Positions 24,039 through 33,244 of a stretch of 64,000 nucleotides of DNA are shown one piece after another (position 1 is the stretch's first letter; each line of letters begins with the position of its first letter). Below the pieces are notes generated by a model, which did no database searches, was not told where the DNA came from, and worked only from the letters and a program-made list of their open reading frames with translations. Where the stretch lies: positions 1 through 64,000 of the forward strand of contig CAKUZF010000001.1 in the NCBI GenBank assembly GCA_934718155.1, in the 5' to 3' direction. A program made the translations under genes and the position numbers. Source of the DNA: an uncultured Parabacteroides sp. (GTDB lineage: Bacteria > Bacteroidota > Bacteroidia > Bacteroidales > Tannerellaceae).

Positions 24039-24764
24039 ATGAACAACTCTCCCTTTCAAGCGGCCATCGACCGCTATGAGCAACAGCAGGGCCTTCCTTT
24101 CCAACCCAAAGCGGTTTTATTCGATATGGACGGCGTGCTCTACGACTCCATGCGATTCCACGCCCAATCGTGGCAAGAGATTGCGAACCGCTATCACCTG
24201 AAGGCCACGCTCGAAGACTTCTATCTGTTTGAGGGCCGAACAGGCAACAGCACCATCAACGAGCTGTTTCAACGCACCTTCGGGCGCGATGCCACCGACG
24301 AAGAGAAGAAAACCATCTATCAGGAGAAAGCCGATCTGTTCAACCACTACAACGACGGGGCAGCCATGCACGGCGCCGACCGCGTATTGGCAGCGGTTGC
24401 GGCTAAAGGATGGCAACGCTTAGTCGTCACAGGCAGCGGACAGCACAGCCTGATCAACAAGCTGAACCACACCTATCCCGGCCATTTCCAGCGGGAGAAG
24501 ATGGTGACGGCCTTCGACGTGAAAATCGGCAAACCGCATCCCGAGCCCTATCTGATGGGATTGCAAAAAGCTGGCATAGCGGCCAACGAGGCCATTGTGG
24601 TCGAGAACGCCCCCTTAGGCGTAGAGGCTGGCGTAGCGGCAGGCATCTTTACAATCGCCGTCAACACGGGTCCCCTGCCCGACCAAGTGTTGCTCGACAA
24701 AGGAGCCAACCTCCTCTTCCCGTCGATGGAGGCACTTTCCGAATGGCTGAATGCAGCGTTTTAA
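24039..24764 (+). CDS. HAD-superfamily phosphatase/phosphomutase (beta-phosphoglucomutase-like)
   Basis: 241 residues. Motif I VLFDMDGVLYDSM (nucleophile Asp and acid/base Asp, about residues 28-32), motif II VVTGSGQ (Ser/Thr), the motif III Lys region (VKIGKPHPEPYLMGL) and motif IV VVENAPLGVEAGVAAG. A four-helix cap of about 70 residues follows motif I, as in the beta-PGM/YcjU subfamily. It probably acts on a small sugar phosphate. No sugar-specific neighbour pins down the substrate. It is separated from pgi by a terminator hairpin. Confidence 0.88.
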   Translation: MNNSPFQAAIDRYEQQQGLPFQPKAVLFDMDGVLYDSMRFHAQSWQEIANRYHLKATLEDFYLFEGRTGNSTINELFQRTFGRDATDEEKKTIYQEKADLFNHYNDGAAMHGADRVLAAVAAKGWQRLVVTGSGQHSLINKLNHTYPGHFQREKMVTAFDVKIGKPHPEPYLMGLQKAGIAANEAIVVENAPLGVEAGVAAGIFTIAVNTGPLPDQVLLDKGANLLFPSMEALSEWLNAAF

Positions 24765-24773
24765 ACCTACAAA

Positions 24774-24845
24774 ATGAGGGGTTACGAATCCATGCGCAGA
24801 AGCGATTCCGCGCCGAATTCATAACCCCTCATGCTTTTCTATTTT
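24774..24845 (+). terminator. Hairpin terminator between the HAD gene and miaB
   Basis: ATGAGGGGTTA (24774-24784) pairs perfectly with TAACCCCTCAT (24822-24832). The interior can fold further (GAATC with GATTC; GCGC pairs). A T-rich tail (GCTTTTCTATTTTC) follows on the plus strand. Confidence 0.75.
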
Positions 24846-24854
24846 CTATTCGTC

Positions 24855-26228
24855 TTATTCAACCACCTCTCCAAACAGGGTCGCCGAGGAGGCTCTCGTG
24901 ATCTTCACCTTGATGAACTGTCCCACGTGGAAGTTCTGCTTATCGAAGATCACCACCTTGTTTTGGCTGGTGCGGCCGAACAGCTGCTCCTTCGAACGCT
25001 TCGAGAATCCCTCGATCAGCACCTCGAAAGTCTTGCCGATGTCACGGCGATTGCTCTCGTCCGACAATTGGTTCTGCAGGTCGATCATGCCTTGCAGGCG
25101 GCGAATCTTCACCTCTTCGGGCACATCGTCGGGCAAATGCTTCGAGGCATAAGTGCCCGGACGCTCCGAATACTTAAACAGGAAGGCACTGTCGTAGCCC
25201 ACCTCGCGCATCAGCGAGAGGGTCTCTTGGTAATCCTCCTCCGTCTCCGAGTGGAATCCGCAGAAGAGATCCGTCGAGATGGCGCAATCGGGCAAGATGC
25301 GGCGAATGGCCGCAATGCGATCCAAATACCACTCACGGGTATATTTGCGGTTCATCGCCTTCAGGATGCGGTTGCTACCCGACTGAGCAGGCAGATGAAT
25401 CATCTTACACAAGTTGTCGTGCGCCGCGATAACACGCAAGGTCTCGTCGCTCATATCCTTCGGATGCGAAGTCGTAAAGCGCACACGCATCTGCGGGGCC
25501 TCCTCGGCCACCAACGCCAGCAAGCGGGGGAAATCCACCACCTCACCCTCACGCTCAAACCGATAAGAGTTCACGTTCTGACCCAAGAGCGTCACCTCTT
25601 TGAAGCCCTTGTCGCGCATATCGCGAATCTCGGCCAGGATGCTCTCCACATCGCGGCTACGCTCGCGGCCACGGGTGTAGGGCACAATGCAATAGGTACA
25701 GAAGTTGTTGCAACCACGCATAATCGAAACAAAGCCCGAGATGTGTACGCCCGGCAATTTCAAGGGAATCACATCCTTATAGGTCTCCTGTGTCGAAAGC
25801 TCCACGTTGATCGCCTTCTCGCCCCGCTCCACGGCTCCCACCAGGTTGGGCAGGTCGAGGTAAGCATCTGGGCCCACCACCAAGTCGGCGTGGTGGGCGT
25901 CGATCAGCTCTTTCTGCACACGCTCAGCCATGCAGCCCATCACGCCCACGATCAGGTTTTTCTTCTTCTTTCGCAACGACTGGAAATACTGCAAGCGGCC
26001 ATAGATCTTCTGCTCGGCGTTGTCGCGCACCGAACAGGTATTCACGAAGATCGCATCCGCCTCCTCGATCTTCTCGGTCAAGGCATAGCCATCCATTTGC
26101 ATGATCGAGGCGACCACTTCGCTATCGGCCACGTTCATCTGGCAGCCATACGTCTCGATAAATAATTTCTTGTCAGCCTTTTCGGCAGCAGATTTTAAGT
26201 CTGCGCCCTGATTTTCTGCTGTTGTCAT
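24855..26228 (-). CDS. miaB: tRNA-2-methylthio-N6-isopentenyladenosine37 synthase
   Basis: 457 residues. An N-terminal UPF0004 domain (FIETYGCQMNVADSE with the first auxiliary-cluster Cys; other ligands in FVNTCSVRDNA and GVMGCMAERV). The radical-SAM motif CNNFCTYC (CxxxCxxC) lies in RGCNNFCTYCIVPYTRGRER. A C-terminal TRAM domain ends FIKVKITRASSATLFGEVVE. It adds a methylthio group to i6A37 of tRNAs reading UNN codons. Single-gene unit with its own promoter at 26273-26280. Confidence 0.96.
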   Translation of the reverse strand: MTTAENQGADLKSAAEKADKKLFIETYGCQMNVADSEVVASIMQMDGYALTEKIEEADAIFVNTCSVRDNAEQKIYGRLQYFQSLRKKKKNLIVGVMGCMAERVQKELIDAHHADLVVGPDAYLDLPNLVGAVERGEKAINVELSTQETYKDVIPLKLPGVHISGFVSIMRGCNNFCTYCIVPYTRGRERSRDVESILAEIRDMRDKGFKEVTLLGQNVNSYRFEREGEVVDFPRLLALVAEEAPQMRVRFTTSHPKDMSDETLRVIAAHDNLCKMIHLPAQSGSNRILKAMNRKYTREWYLDRIAAIRRILPDCAISTDLFCGFHSETEEDYQETLSLMREVGYDSAFLFKYSERPGTYASKHLPDDVPEEVKIRRLQGMIDLQNQLSDESNRRDIGKTFEVLIEGFSKRSKEQLFGRTSQNKVVIFDKQNFHVGQFIKVKITRASSATLFGEVVE

Positions 26229-26261
26229 CTCAAAATGTTTTTAGTATTCAACTATTCTCTT

Positions 26262-26269
26262 TAAATTTG
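26262..26269 (+). promoter_or_regulatory. -7 element TAAATTTG of the small membrane-protein gene
   Basis: Fits TAnnTTTG, 20 bp before the ATG at 26289. It lies only 3 bp from the opposing miaB element, so RNA polymerase could not occupy both at once. Confidence 0.5.
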
Positions 26270-26272
26270 GGG

Positions 26273-26280
26273 CAAAATTA
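26273..26280 (-). promoter_or_regulatory. -7 element TAATTTTG of miaB
   Basis: Fits TAnnTTTG on the minus strand, 45 bp before the miaB ATG. Confidence 0.5.
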
Positions 26281-26288
26281 CGCAAATT

Positions 26289-26612
26289 ATGGATAGTATT
26301 GGAGATTGGCTATACATTGTTTTCTTAATTGTGGCAGGAATCAGCAGTATGATCAATGCGAGCAAGAAGAAAAAGGAGGCACGAAAAGCGCCCGTTCCTC
26401 CCGTCCAGCCCGTGGTAAGCAAAGCGGCACCCCAACCTTCGGCAGCCCCCTTCCTGACCGCCGAGGAGAAGATCCCCGAGCGTGCGGCCGAGCCCACTCC
26501 GACTATCGCTGTCGAAGAAGAGGCCGAAACGACTGAGAGCAATCTCCTTACCGACCGTGAGGAGCTGCGCAAGGCCATTCTCTATGCCGAGATCATGCAA
26601 CGAAAAGTGTGA
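26289..26612 (+). CDS. Small single-pass membrane protein, unknown function
   Basis: 107 residues. One N-terminal transmembrane helix (about 6-22, IGDWLYIVFLIVAGISSM) is followed by a Lys-rich stop-transfer stretch (SKKKKEARKAP), a low-complexity Pro/Ala/Glu linker (about 33-90), and a short C-terminal helix LTDREELRKAILYAEIMQRK that looks like the conserved part. Such proteins occur in Bacteroidales as hypothetical genes, and I do not know a function. Its promoter overlaps that of miaB in divergent arrangement. Confidence 0.75.
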   Translation: MDSIGDWLYIVFLIVAGISSMINASKKKKEARKAPVPPVQPVVSKAAPQPSAAPFLTAEEKIPERAAEPTPTIAVEEEAETTESNLLTDREELRKAILYAEIMQRKV

Positions 26613-26651
26613 ATTTAGCCCTCGCGTAGCGTTCATTCACAGGATTTTTTG

Positions 26652-26659
26652 TAAGTTTG
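26652..26659 (+). promoter_or_regulatory. -7 element TAAGTTTG of the CoA-transferase gene
   Basis: Fits TAnnTTTG. Predicted start near 26666, with a leader of about 48 nt to the ATG at 26714. Confidence 0.55.
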
Positions 26660-26713
26660 CGTCGTATTATCAACCAAGTGATTTATACCTAAAAACATAA
26701 ATACTAAAGTATC

Positions 26714-28210
26714 ATGGCATTAAAATTCATTACAGCCGAAGAGGCTGCGTCGTATGTACATAACGACGACAATGTAGGTTTCAGTGGTTTTACGCCTGCC
26801 GGATGTCCGAAAGTAGTCCCCGGGGCTATCGCTCGTAAGGCAGAGGAAGAGCATAAGAAGGGCAACCCCTTCAAGATTGGCATGTTTACGGGTGCCTCAA
26901 CGGGCGACAAGCTGGACGGCGAGTTGGCTCGCGCTAACGCCATCAAGTTCCGTACGCCGTATCAATCCAACAAGGATTTGCGTGCGGCTATCAACGCCAA
27001 CCAGGTTTCTTATTTCGATATGCACCTCTCTGAGTTGGCTCAAGACTTGCGTTACGGTTTCCTGGGCAAGATCGATGTAGCCATTGTTGAGGCTGCCGAC
27101 GTAACCGAGGATGGCGAGATCGTACCGACATCAGGCGTGGGTATCCTGCCTACGATCTGCCGCATGGCCGACCGCATCATCGTCGAGTTGAACTGCCGTC
27201 ACCCGAAAGAGATTCGTGGTATGCACGATATCTACGAGCCGGCCGATCCTCCTTACCGCCGCGAGATTCCTGTTTACACTCCGTCCGACCGCATCGGTAC
27301 CGACTGCGTGAAGGTCGATCCCGCCAAGATCGTGGGTATAGTGAAGACCGACGAGCCGAACGAGGGCAAGCCTTTCGCTCCGCTGGATGACGTAACGTTG
27401 GCTATTGGTAAGAACGTAGCCGATTTCTTGGTTGGCGAGATCCGTGCCGGCCGTTTGCCGAAGGAGTTCGTTCCCCTGCAGAGTGGTGTGGGCAACGTGG
27501 CTAACGCCGTATTGGGCTGCATGGGCGAGAACAAGGAGATTCCTGCGTTCAACGTCTACACCGAGGTAATCCAGGATGCGGTGATCAAGCTGATGAAGGA
27601 AGGCCGCGTGAAGTTCGCCAGCGGTTGCTCACTCTCAGTCAGCAACGAGGTAATCCGCGAGATCTACGGCAACTTAGACTTCTTCAAGGATAAGCTGTTG
27701 CTCCGTCCGCAAGAGATCTCCAACAACCCTGAGGTGGCTCGCCGCTTAGGTTTGATCGCTATCAACACGGCTTTGGAGGCCGACATCTATGGTAACATCA
27801 ACTCTACGCACGTCAGCGGTACACGCATGATGAACGGTATCGGTGGTTCGGGCGACTTCACCCGTTCGGCAATGCTCTCTATCTTCACTACGCCGTCAAC
27901 GGCTAAGGAGGGTAAGATCAGCGCATTCGTTCCGATGGTTTCTCACTTGGATCACAGCGAGCACTCAGTGAAGATCATCATCACCGAGTATGGCGTAGCC
28001 GACCTGCGTGGTAAGGCTCCGATCGAGCGCGCTCGTTGCATCATCGACAACTGTGCTCACCCCGACTATCGTCCGCTGTTGAACGAGTACCTCGAGATGG
28101 GCATCAAGGGTCACACCAAGCAGAACCTGAAGTGCTGCTTCGCGTTCCACGAGGAGTTGGCCGCTTCTGGCGACATGCACAACGTAGATTGGAGCAAGTA
28201 CAATAAATAA
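26714..28210 (+). CDS. Acetyl-CoA hydrolase/transferase family (succinyl-CoA:acetate/propionate CoA-transferase type)
   Basis: 498 residues, the full length of the Cat1/SCACT family. It opens LKFITAEEAASYVHNDDNVG with the FSGFTPAGCPKVVP loop. Later it has VEAADVTEDGEIVPTSGVGI, the CoA-binding GIGGSGDFTRSAMLSIFTTP and ITEYGVADLRGKAPIERAR. The covalent Glu is probably the one in FNVYTEVIQDAV. The enzyme moves CoA between succinate, acetate or propionate and takes part in Bacteroidetes succinate/propionate fermentation. Monocistronic, with its own promoter and strong terminators downstream. The exact CoA pair is not resolvable from sequence. Confidence 0.9.
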   Translation: MALKFITAEEAASYVHNDDNVGFSGFTPAGCPKVVPGAIARKAEEEHKKGNPFKIGMFTGASTGDKLDGELARANAIKFRTPYQSNKDLRAAINANQVSYFDMHLSELAQDLRYGFLGKIDVAIVEAADVTEDGEIVPTSGVGILPTICRMADRIIVELNCRHPKEIRGMHDIYEPADPPYRREIPVYTPSDRIGTDCVKVDPAKIVGIVKTDEPNEGKPFAPLDDVTLAIGKNVADFLVGEIRAGRLPKEFVPLQSGVGNVANAVLGCMGENKEIPAFNVYTEVIQDAVIKLMKEGRVKFASGCSLSVSNEVIREIYGNLDFFKDKLLLRPQEISNNPEVARRLGLIAINTALEADIYGNINSTHVSGTRMMNGIGGSGDFTRSAMLSIFTTPSTAKEGKISAFVPMVSHLDHSEHSVKIIITEYGVADLRGKAPIERARCIIDNCAHPDYRPLLNEYLEMGIKGHTKQNLKCCFAFHEELAASGDMHNVDWSKYNK

Positions 28211-28220
28211 GAATTCCTTT

Positions 28221-28250
28221 CAGCCCGCCGCCATGCGGGCTGTGTTTTCC
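28221..28250 (+). terminator. Intrinsic terminator of the CoA-transferase gene
   Basis: CAGCCCGC (28221-28228) pairs with GCGGGCTG (28235-28242), 6-nt loop, followed by TGTTTTCC. Confidence 0.8.
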
Positions 28251-28255
28251 TCATG

Positions 28256-28311
28256 CGCCCCGCAAGGCAAAAGCGACATTAACGCTTCCCTTGCGGGGCG
28301 TTTTTCTTTCC
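28256..28311. terminator. Second strong hairpin, possibly bidirectional
   Basis: CGCCCCGCAAGG (28256-28267) pairs perfectly over 12 bp with CCTTGCGGGGCG (28289-28300), followed by TTTTTCTTTCC on the plus strand. It backs up the first terminator and lies 5 bp from the stop of the convergent pgpH-like gene. Confidence 0.8.
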
Positions 28312-28315
28312 ACCT

Positions 28316-30352
28316 TCACCCCTTCTTCTTCAAGTCGGGATAGCTGATGCGGGTGTGATACATCGTTTTGAGCTTCTCGACAAAGACGGCTTTGATGTCT
28401 TCCACATCCTTGAACGTCAGCGGCGCATTGCGCATCAATCCATCGGCAATCTGCCCATCGATAATCCGGTTCACCAAGTTCTCGATGTTCTCCTCCGTAT
28501 GCTCCTTCAAGCTGCGGGAAGCCGCCTCCGTCGCATCCGCCATCATCAGGATGGCCGTCTCCTTCGTGAAAGGATTCGGGCCGGGATAGGTGAAGAGCGA
28601 CTCGTCGATCGGCTGATCGGGATACTTATTCAGGTAGGAATTATAGAAATACTTCGTCTTGCCGCAGCCATGATGCGTGCGGATAAAGTTGATCACCGCC
28701 TTGGGCAGCCCCTCCTTCTCGGCCATCTTCACGCCCTCCGTCACGTGGCTGATAATGATCTGCGCGCTCTGGTCGAACGAGAGCTGGTTGTGCGGGTTGA
28801 CGCTCGTTTGGTTTTCGGTGAAGAACACCGGGTTGCACATCTTACCGATGTCATGATAGAGCGCGCCCGTACGCACCAATTGCGCGTCGGCATTGATCTT
28901 CGCCGCCGCCTCGGCCGCCAAGATCGACACCTGCAGCGAATGCTGGAAGGTGCCCGGGCAGGTCTCGCTCAGCCGCTTCAGCAACGGGCGGTTGATGTTC
29001 GACAGCTCCACCAGGGTGATGCTCGACACGTAGCCGAAAGTCTTCTCCAGCATATACACCAACACATAGGTAAACATCAAGAGGATGAAGTTGATGCCAA
29101 AGTAGAGCATCATCAGCCAGTTGATCTTCTGCAGGCTCGCCTCTTGGAAAAGGGTCAAGCTCAAGTAGGTGACCACGTAGGCCAGGAAGATGAAGAAAGA
29201 GCAGCGAATCAGCTGCGAACGCTCGCTGAGCTCCCTCAGGCTGAAGGTGACGGCCATGCCTGCCACCAGCTGCAACAGCAGAAACTCGTAGGGGAACGGC
29301 ACCATCAGCGAGCAGATCATGGCGATAATCACATGGATAAACAGCGAGGTGCGCGAATCGAAGAAGGTGCGCACCACGATCGGCACGATGGCATAAGGAA
29401 TGATATAGACGTTGAATACCCCCAAGCCCACGCACAGCTCAGTGAGCGAGGTGCTCACCAGCACGCAGAAAATCATGAAGGCATTGTTGCGCTGGTTGTA
29501 GAAGATCTTCGGACGGAACAGAAAGAGGAAGATCCAGAGGCAGAACATCAGCATAAACACCAGCACGAACTGCCCCGCCAAGATGATGCCCTGCGTGCGC
29601 GCCCCGCCGCTTTTCGACTCGTGCACGATCTTGAGCGAGCGCAACACGTTATAGGTATGGTTGTCGATAATCTCGCCCCGATCCACGATGCGCTCTCCCG
29701 CCTGCACCATGCCGTTGGCCAGCGAAAGGCTTTGCAACATCGTGTTGCGCACCTTGTCGGAGGTCTCGGCGTCGTAGGTGACATTCTCGATCAGGTAGTC
29801 GTTCAGGTCGCACGACTGCAACTTGGCCCTGTCTAACGACGGCGGGCAGTTGTTGATGATAAACTCGTAGGCCGTCCTCACCGTAAAGAAGTCGCTCACG
29901 TAGCGCGGGTGGGCCATGGTGTTCTCCCTCACGTTGATGCGCGTCCGGTCTTCTTTGTGCAGCTGCTCCAGGTCTTGCGTGGCGATGATGCCGTTGGCAT
30001 AAAGTTCGTTCAAGGTCTTCTCCACATACCGCATGTAGGCGCTCGACACCTTCCCCTGCAGCTTGCGGCTGTAGTTGGCGCGCAGCTTCTCCACCTCGTT
30101 CTGCGCCACCTCCGTATGCAGCTTATAATAAGGCTCGAAGAGGCGCAACACGCTGTCGCGTTCGCTCTGCACCTCGGCCTCCGTCTTGTAGATCGGGAAG
30201 TCGCCCGGAGCCGTCAGCAATCCATACCGCCAGGGCTTCCCTTCGTGGAATTGATACCTAAACTTGCCCTCCCTCGGAAAGAAATAGGCAATAAGTAGCG
30301 CAGTAACAACAAAATAGACCGTTACCGGTATGTCGAATTTATTCTTTCTCAT
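28316..30352 (-). CDS. pgpH: 7TM-HD family c-di-AMP phosphodiesterase (PgpH-like)
   Basis: 678 residues from MRKNKFDIPV; a longer start at 30385 is possible but places 11 unmatched residues in front. N-terminal TM helix (about 8-25), a periplasmic 7TMR-HDED domain (about 30-260, with RYVEKTLNELYANGIIATQD and RINVRENTM), a block of about seven TM helices (about 270-460), and a cytoplasmic HD domain with ALYHDIGKM (HD), ISHVTEGVKMA and INFIRTHHG. PgpH-type proteins hydrolyse c-di-AMP to pApA. Compared with Firmicutes PgpH the architecture is complete. It is divergent from gltX with about 90 bp between starts. Confidence 0.93.
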   Translation of the reverse strand: MRKNKFDIPVTVYFVVTALLIAYFFPREGKFRYQFHEGKPWRYGLLTAPGDFPIYKTEAEVQSERDSVLRLFEPYYKLHTEVAQNEVEKLRANYSRKLQGKVSSAYMRYVEKTLNELYANGIIATQDLEQLHKEDRTRINVRENTMAHPRYVSDFFTVRTAYEFIINNCPPSLDRAKLQSCDLNDYLIENVTYDAETSDKVRNTMLQSLSLANGMVQAGERIVDRGEIIDNHTYNVLRSLKIVHESKSGGARTQGIILAGQFVLVFMLMFCLWIFLFLFRPKIFYNQRNNAFMIFCVLVSTSLTELCVGLGVFNVYIIPYAIVPIVVRTFFDSRTSLFIHVIIAMICSLMVPFPYEFLLLQLVAGMAVTFSLRELSERSQLIRCSFFIFLAYVVTYLSLTLFQEASLQKINWLMMLYFGINFILLMFTYVLVYMLEKTFGYVSSITLVELSNINRPLLKRLSETCPGTFQHSLQVSILAAEAAAKINADAQLVRTGALYHDIGKMCNPVFFTENQTSVNPHNQLSFDQSAQIIISHVTEGVKMAEKEGLPKAVINFIRTHHGCGKTKYFYNSYLNKYPDQPIDESLFTYPGPNPFTKETAILMMADATEAASRSLKEHTEENIENLVNRIIDGQIADGLMRNAPLTFKDVEDIKAVFVEKLKTMYHTRISYPDLKKKG

Positions 30353-30413
30353 GCTTCTCTTCGTTTGGAGCCGAAATATACGCAAAAAAGTTCACTAACC
30401 CGAAAAAAAGCGG

Positions 30414-30421
30414 TAATTTTG
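30414..30421 (+). promoter_or_regulatory. -7 element TAATTTTG of gltX-waaA
   Basis: Fits TAnnTTTG, 23 bp before the gltX ATG. A weaker opposing element, TATATTTC, for the pgpH-like gene lies near 30372-30379. Confidence 0.55.
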
Positions 30422-30444
30422 CCCCCATTATTTAAGACTACAAT

Positions 30445-31965
30445 ATGATGACAGAAAGAAAAGTGAGAGTTCGCTTCGCTCCCAGCCCTACGGGAGCGCT
30501 CCATATCGGAGGTGTTCGCACGGCTTTATACAACTATCTATTTGCTAAACAACATGGTGGAGACCTGATCCTCCGCATCGAGGACACCGACTCGGGCCGC
30601 TTCGTGCCCGGAGCCGAAGCCTACATCATCGAGGCGCTGACCTGGCTCGGCATCAAGTTCGACGAAGGCGTTAGCTTCGGAGGCAACTATGGTCCGTATC
30701 GCCAGAGCGAGCGTCGCGAGATCTATAAGCAATATGTCGATCAGCTCCTTGCCGACGACCATGCCTACATCGCGTTCGACACGCCCGCCGAGCTGGAGGC
30801 GAAACGCAAAGAGATCGCCAACTTCCAGTACGACGCTTCCACCCGTATGCAGATGCGCAACTCGTTGACGCTTTCTGCCGAGGAGGTAGAGCGGCTCATC
30901 GCCGAAGGCCATCAGTATGTGGTGCGCGCCAAGATCCTCCCCAACGAAGACATCCACGTGCACGACTTGATTCGCGGCGAGGTGGTTATCAACTCCTCCA
31001 TCCTCGACGATAAGGTGTTGTATAAATCGGCCGACCAGCTGCCCACCTATCACTTAGCCAATATCGTCGACGACCACTTGATGGAGGTGACCCACGTGAT
31101 CCGTGGCGAGGAGTGGCTGCCCAGCGCCCCGCTGCACGTGTTGCTCTATCGCTTCTTCGGCTGGGAAGAGACCATGCCGCAGTTCGCCCACCTCTCGCTG
31201 CTCTTGAAGCCCGAGGGAAATGGCAAGCTCAGCAAGCGCGACGGCGACCGTCTGGGCTTCCCCGTGTTCCCCTTGGAGTGGCACGACCCGAAGACGGGCG
31301 ACGTCTCTTCGGGCTACCGCGAGAGCGGCTACTTCCCCGAGGCGGTCATCAACTTCTTGGCTCTTCTGGGTTGGAACCCGGGCAACGACCAGGAGGTGAT
31401 GAGCATGGACGACCTGATCCGTCTGTTCGACCTTTCGCGCTGCAGCAAGAGCGGCGCACGCTTCGACTACGAGAAGGGCAAGTGGTTCAACCACCACTAC
31501 CTGCTGGAGAAGAGCAACAAGGAGATTGCCGACCTGTTCCTCCCGATCGTCGAGAGCCACGGCATCCACACCACGCCCGAGTATGTCGAGAAGGTAGTGG
31601 GCATGATGAAGGGCCGCGTCAACTTCGTCAAGGAGTTGTGGGACCTCTGCAGCTTCTTCTTCGTCGCGCCCACCGAATACGACGAGAAGACACGCAAAAA
31701 GCGTTGGAAAGAAGATTCCGCCGCACAGCTCACCGAGTTTATCGAGCAGCTGCGCCAGCACGAGCCGTTCGATGTCGAGAGCACCGAAAACGATTGCAAG
31801 GCGTGGATCGAGAGTAAAGGCTATCATTTAGGCAACATCATGAACGCCGCTCGCTTGGCCCTCGTGGGCGAAGGCAAGGGCCCGGGCATCTTCGACATTA
31901 CCGAGGCATTGGGTAAGGAAGAGTCTATCCGCCGTATCCAGCGCGCGATCGAAATACTGGGATAA
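30445..31965 (+). CDS. gltX: Glutamyl-tRNA synthetase
   Basis: 506 residues. Class I motif HIGH as PSPTGALHIGG (about residues 12-22) and KMSKS as KLSKRDGDRLG (about 258-268), with RIEDTDSGRFVPGAE and VIRGEEWLPSAPLHVLLY. The C-terminal anticodon-binding domain ends IRRIQRAIEILG. The insertion HDPKTGDVSSGYRESGYFPE, just after KMSKS, is typical of Bacteroidetes GluRS. It charges tRNA-Glu with glutamate. The stop is 2 bp before waaA, so the two are co-transcribed. Confidence 0.97.
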   Translation: MMTERKVRVRFAPSPTGALHIGGVRTALYNYLFAKQHGGDLILRIEDTDSGRFVPGAEAYIIEALTWLGIKFDEGVSFGGNYGPYRQSERREIYKQYVDQLLADDHAYIAFDTPAELEAKRKEIANFQYDASTRMQMRNSLTLSAEEVERLIAEGHQYVVRAKILPNEDIHVHDLIRGEVVINSSILDDKVLYKSADQLPTYHLANIVDDHLMEVTHVIRGEEWLPSAPLHVLLYRFFGWEETMPQFAHLSLLLKPEGNGKLSKRDGDRLGFPVFPLEWHDPKTGDVSSGYRESGYFPEAVINFLALLGWNPGNDQEVMSMDDLIRLFDLSRCSKSGARFDYEKGKWFNHHYLLEKSNKEIADLFLPIVESHGIHTTPEYVEKVVGMMKGRVNFVKELWDLCSFFFVAPTEYDEKTRKKRWKEDSAAQLTEFIEQLRQHEPFDVESTENDCKAWIESKGYHLGNIMNAARLALVGEGKGPGIFDITEALGKEESIRRIQRAIEILG

Positions 31966-31967
31966 TC

Positions 31968-33206
31968 ATGCTTTATACAGCTGCCATACAGCTCTATGCC
32001 CTCACCGTAGCAGCCGTTTCGCCTTTTCACAAGAAGGCGCGGCTGATGCGTGCCGGGCAGGCACAAACCAATCAGATTCTGCGGGATAAGATCGACCCGA
32101 ATGCCCACTACATTTGGTTTCACGCCTCCTCGCTCGGCGAGTTCGAGCAGGGCCGGCCGATGATCGAGCAGATCAAGGCCACGCATCCGGAATGGAAGAT
32201 CCTGCTAACCTTCTTCTCGCCCTCGGGCTACGAGGTGCGCAAGAACTATGCGGGAGCCGACGTGGTGTGCTACCTGCCCTTCGACACACCGGGTCGCGTG
32301 GAGCAATTCCTCGACCTGGCCCGTCCGGCGATGGCCATCTTCATCAAATACGAGTTCTGGGGCAACTACCTGCACGCGTTGCAACGGCGGGGCATCCCCG
32401 TCTACATCATCTCCGCCATCTTCCGCAGGGAGCAACTCTTCTTCCAGTGGTTCGGCAAGCCCTATCGGCAGATGCTGCATTGCTTCAACCATCTCTTTGT
32501 GCAAGACGAAAGGTCGAAGGCGCTGCTGCAGGAATATGGCATCAACAACGTCAGCGTGGCGGGCGACACACGCTTCGACCGGGTGATCGATGTCAACAAG
32601 CAAACCAAGCAGATCCCCTTGGCCGAACGTTTCGTGCAGGCTCGCGAGGGAGAGCCGAAGCCGCTCGTCTTCGTGGCGGGAAGCTCCTGGCCCGAGGATG
32701 AGGCGATCTTCATCCCCTACTTCGAGCGTCACCCCGAGATGAAGCTGCTCATTGCGCCGCACGAGATCCACGAGGAGCACCTGCGCAGCATCGAGGCGCG
32801 GCTGCATCGCCCCTCCATCCGCCTGTCGCAAGCCAACGAGGCCAACATCACCGACATGGATTGTCTGATCGTCGATTGCTTCGGACTGCTCTCGTCGCTC
32901 TATCGGTATGGGCAGATAGCCTACATCGGAGGAGGCTTTGGAGCGGGCATCCACAACACGCTGGAGGCTGCGGTCTATGGCATGCCGGTGCTTTTCGGCC
33001 CTCGCTTCCAGAAGTTCAAGGAGGCGAAAGAGCTGATCGCCGAGGGCGGCGCCTTCAGTTTCGATAGCGCCTCCGCCTTCGAAGCCAAGATGGATCGGCT
33101 GCTGACCCACCCCGAGGAGTTGCACGATGCGGGCAAGGCCGCCGGCCATTTCGTGCAGAGCCACGGAGGAGCCACCGCCATCATCATGAAGCAGATCGGA
33201 TTATAA
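31968..33206 (+). CDS. waaA: 3-deoxy-D-manno-octulosonic acid (Kdo) transferase
   Basis: 412 residues, GT30/GT-B fold. N-terminal hydrophobic anchor (about 1-20), FHASSLGEFEQGRPMIEQIK with the conserved acceptor-side Glu, FFSPSGYEVRKNY, then the C-terminal donor domain with AGSSWPEDE, APHEIHEEH and the GT30 motif YIGGGFGAGIHNTLEAAVYG. It transfers Kdo from CMP-Kdo to lipid IVA at the inner membrane, an early step of LPS core formation. Follows gltX by 2 bp. Confidence 0.96.
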   Translation: MLYTAAIQLYALTVAAVSPFHKKARLMRAGQAQTNQILRDKIDPNAHYIWFHASSLGEFEQGRPMIEQIKATHPEWKILLTFFSPSGYEVRKNYAGADVVCYLPFDTPGRVEQFLDLARPAMAIFIKYEFWGNYLHALQRRGIPVYIISAIFRREQLFFQWFGKPYRQMLHCFNHLFVQDERSKALLQEYGINNVSVAGDTRFDRVIDVNKQTKQIPLAERFVQAREGEPKPLVFVAGSSWPEDEAIFIPYFERHPEMKLLIAPHEIHEEHLRSIEARLHRPSIRLSQANEANITDMDCLIVDCFGLLSSLYRYGQIAYIGGGFGAGIHNTLEAAVYGMPVLFGPRFQKFKEAKELIAEGGAFSFDSASAFEAKMDRLLTHPEELHDAGKAAGHFVQSHGGATAIIMKQIGL

Positions 33207-33244
33207 CCCAAAAGGAAGCTCCGTCGGGAGCGATAGCATAACGT

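Noticed and set aside
24831..26165. 444-codon plus-strand frame opposite miaB
   Set aside because: Shadow of miaB, which has the complete radical-SAM and TRAM motifs.
28355..29836. 493-codon plus-strand open frame opposite the pgpH-like gene
   Set aside because: Shadow of a gene with clear HD and transmembrane domains; composition is dominated by His, Leu, Arg and Gln.
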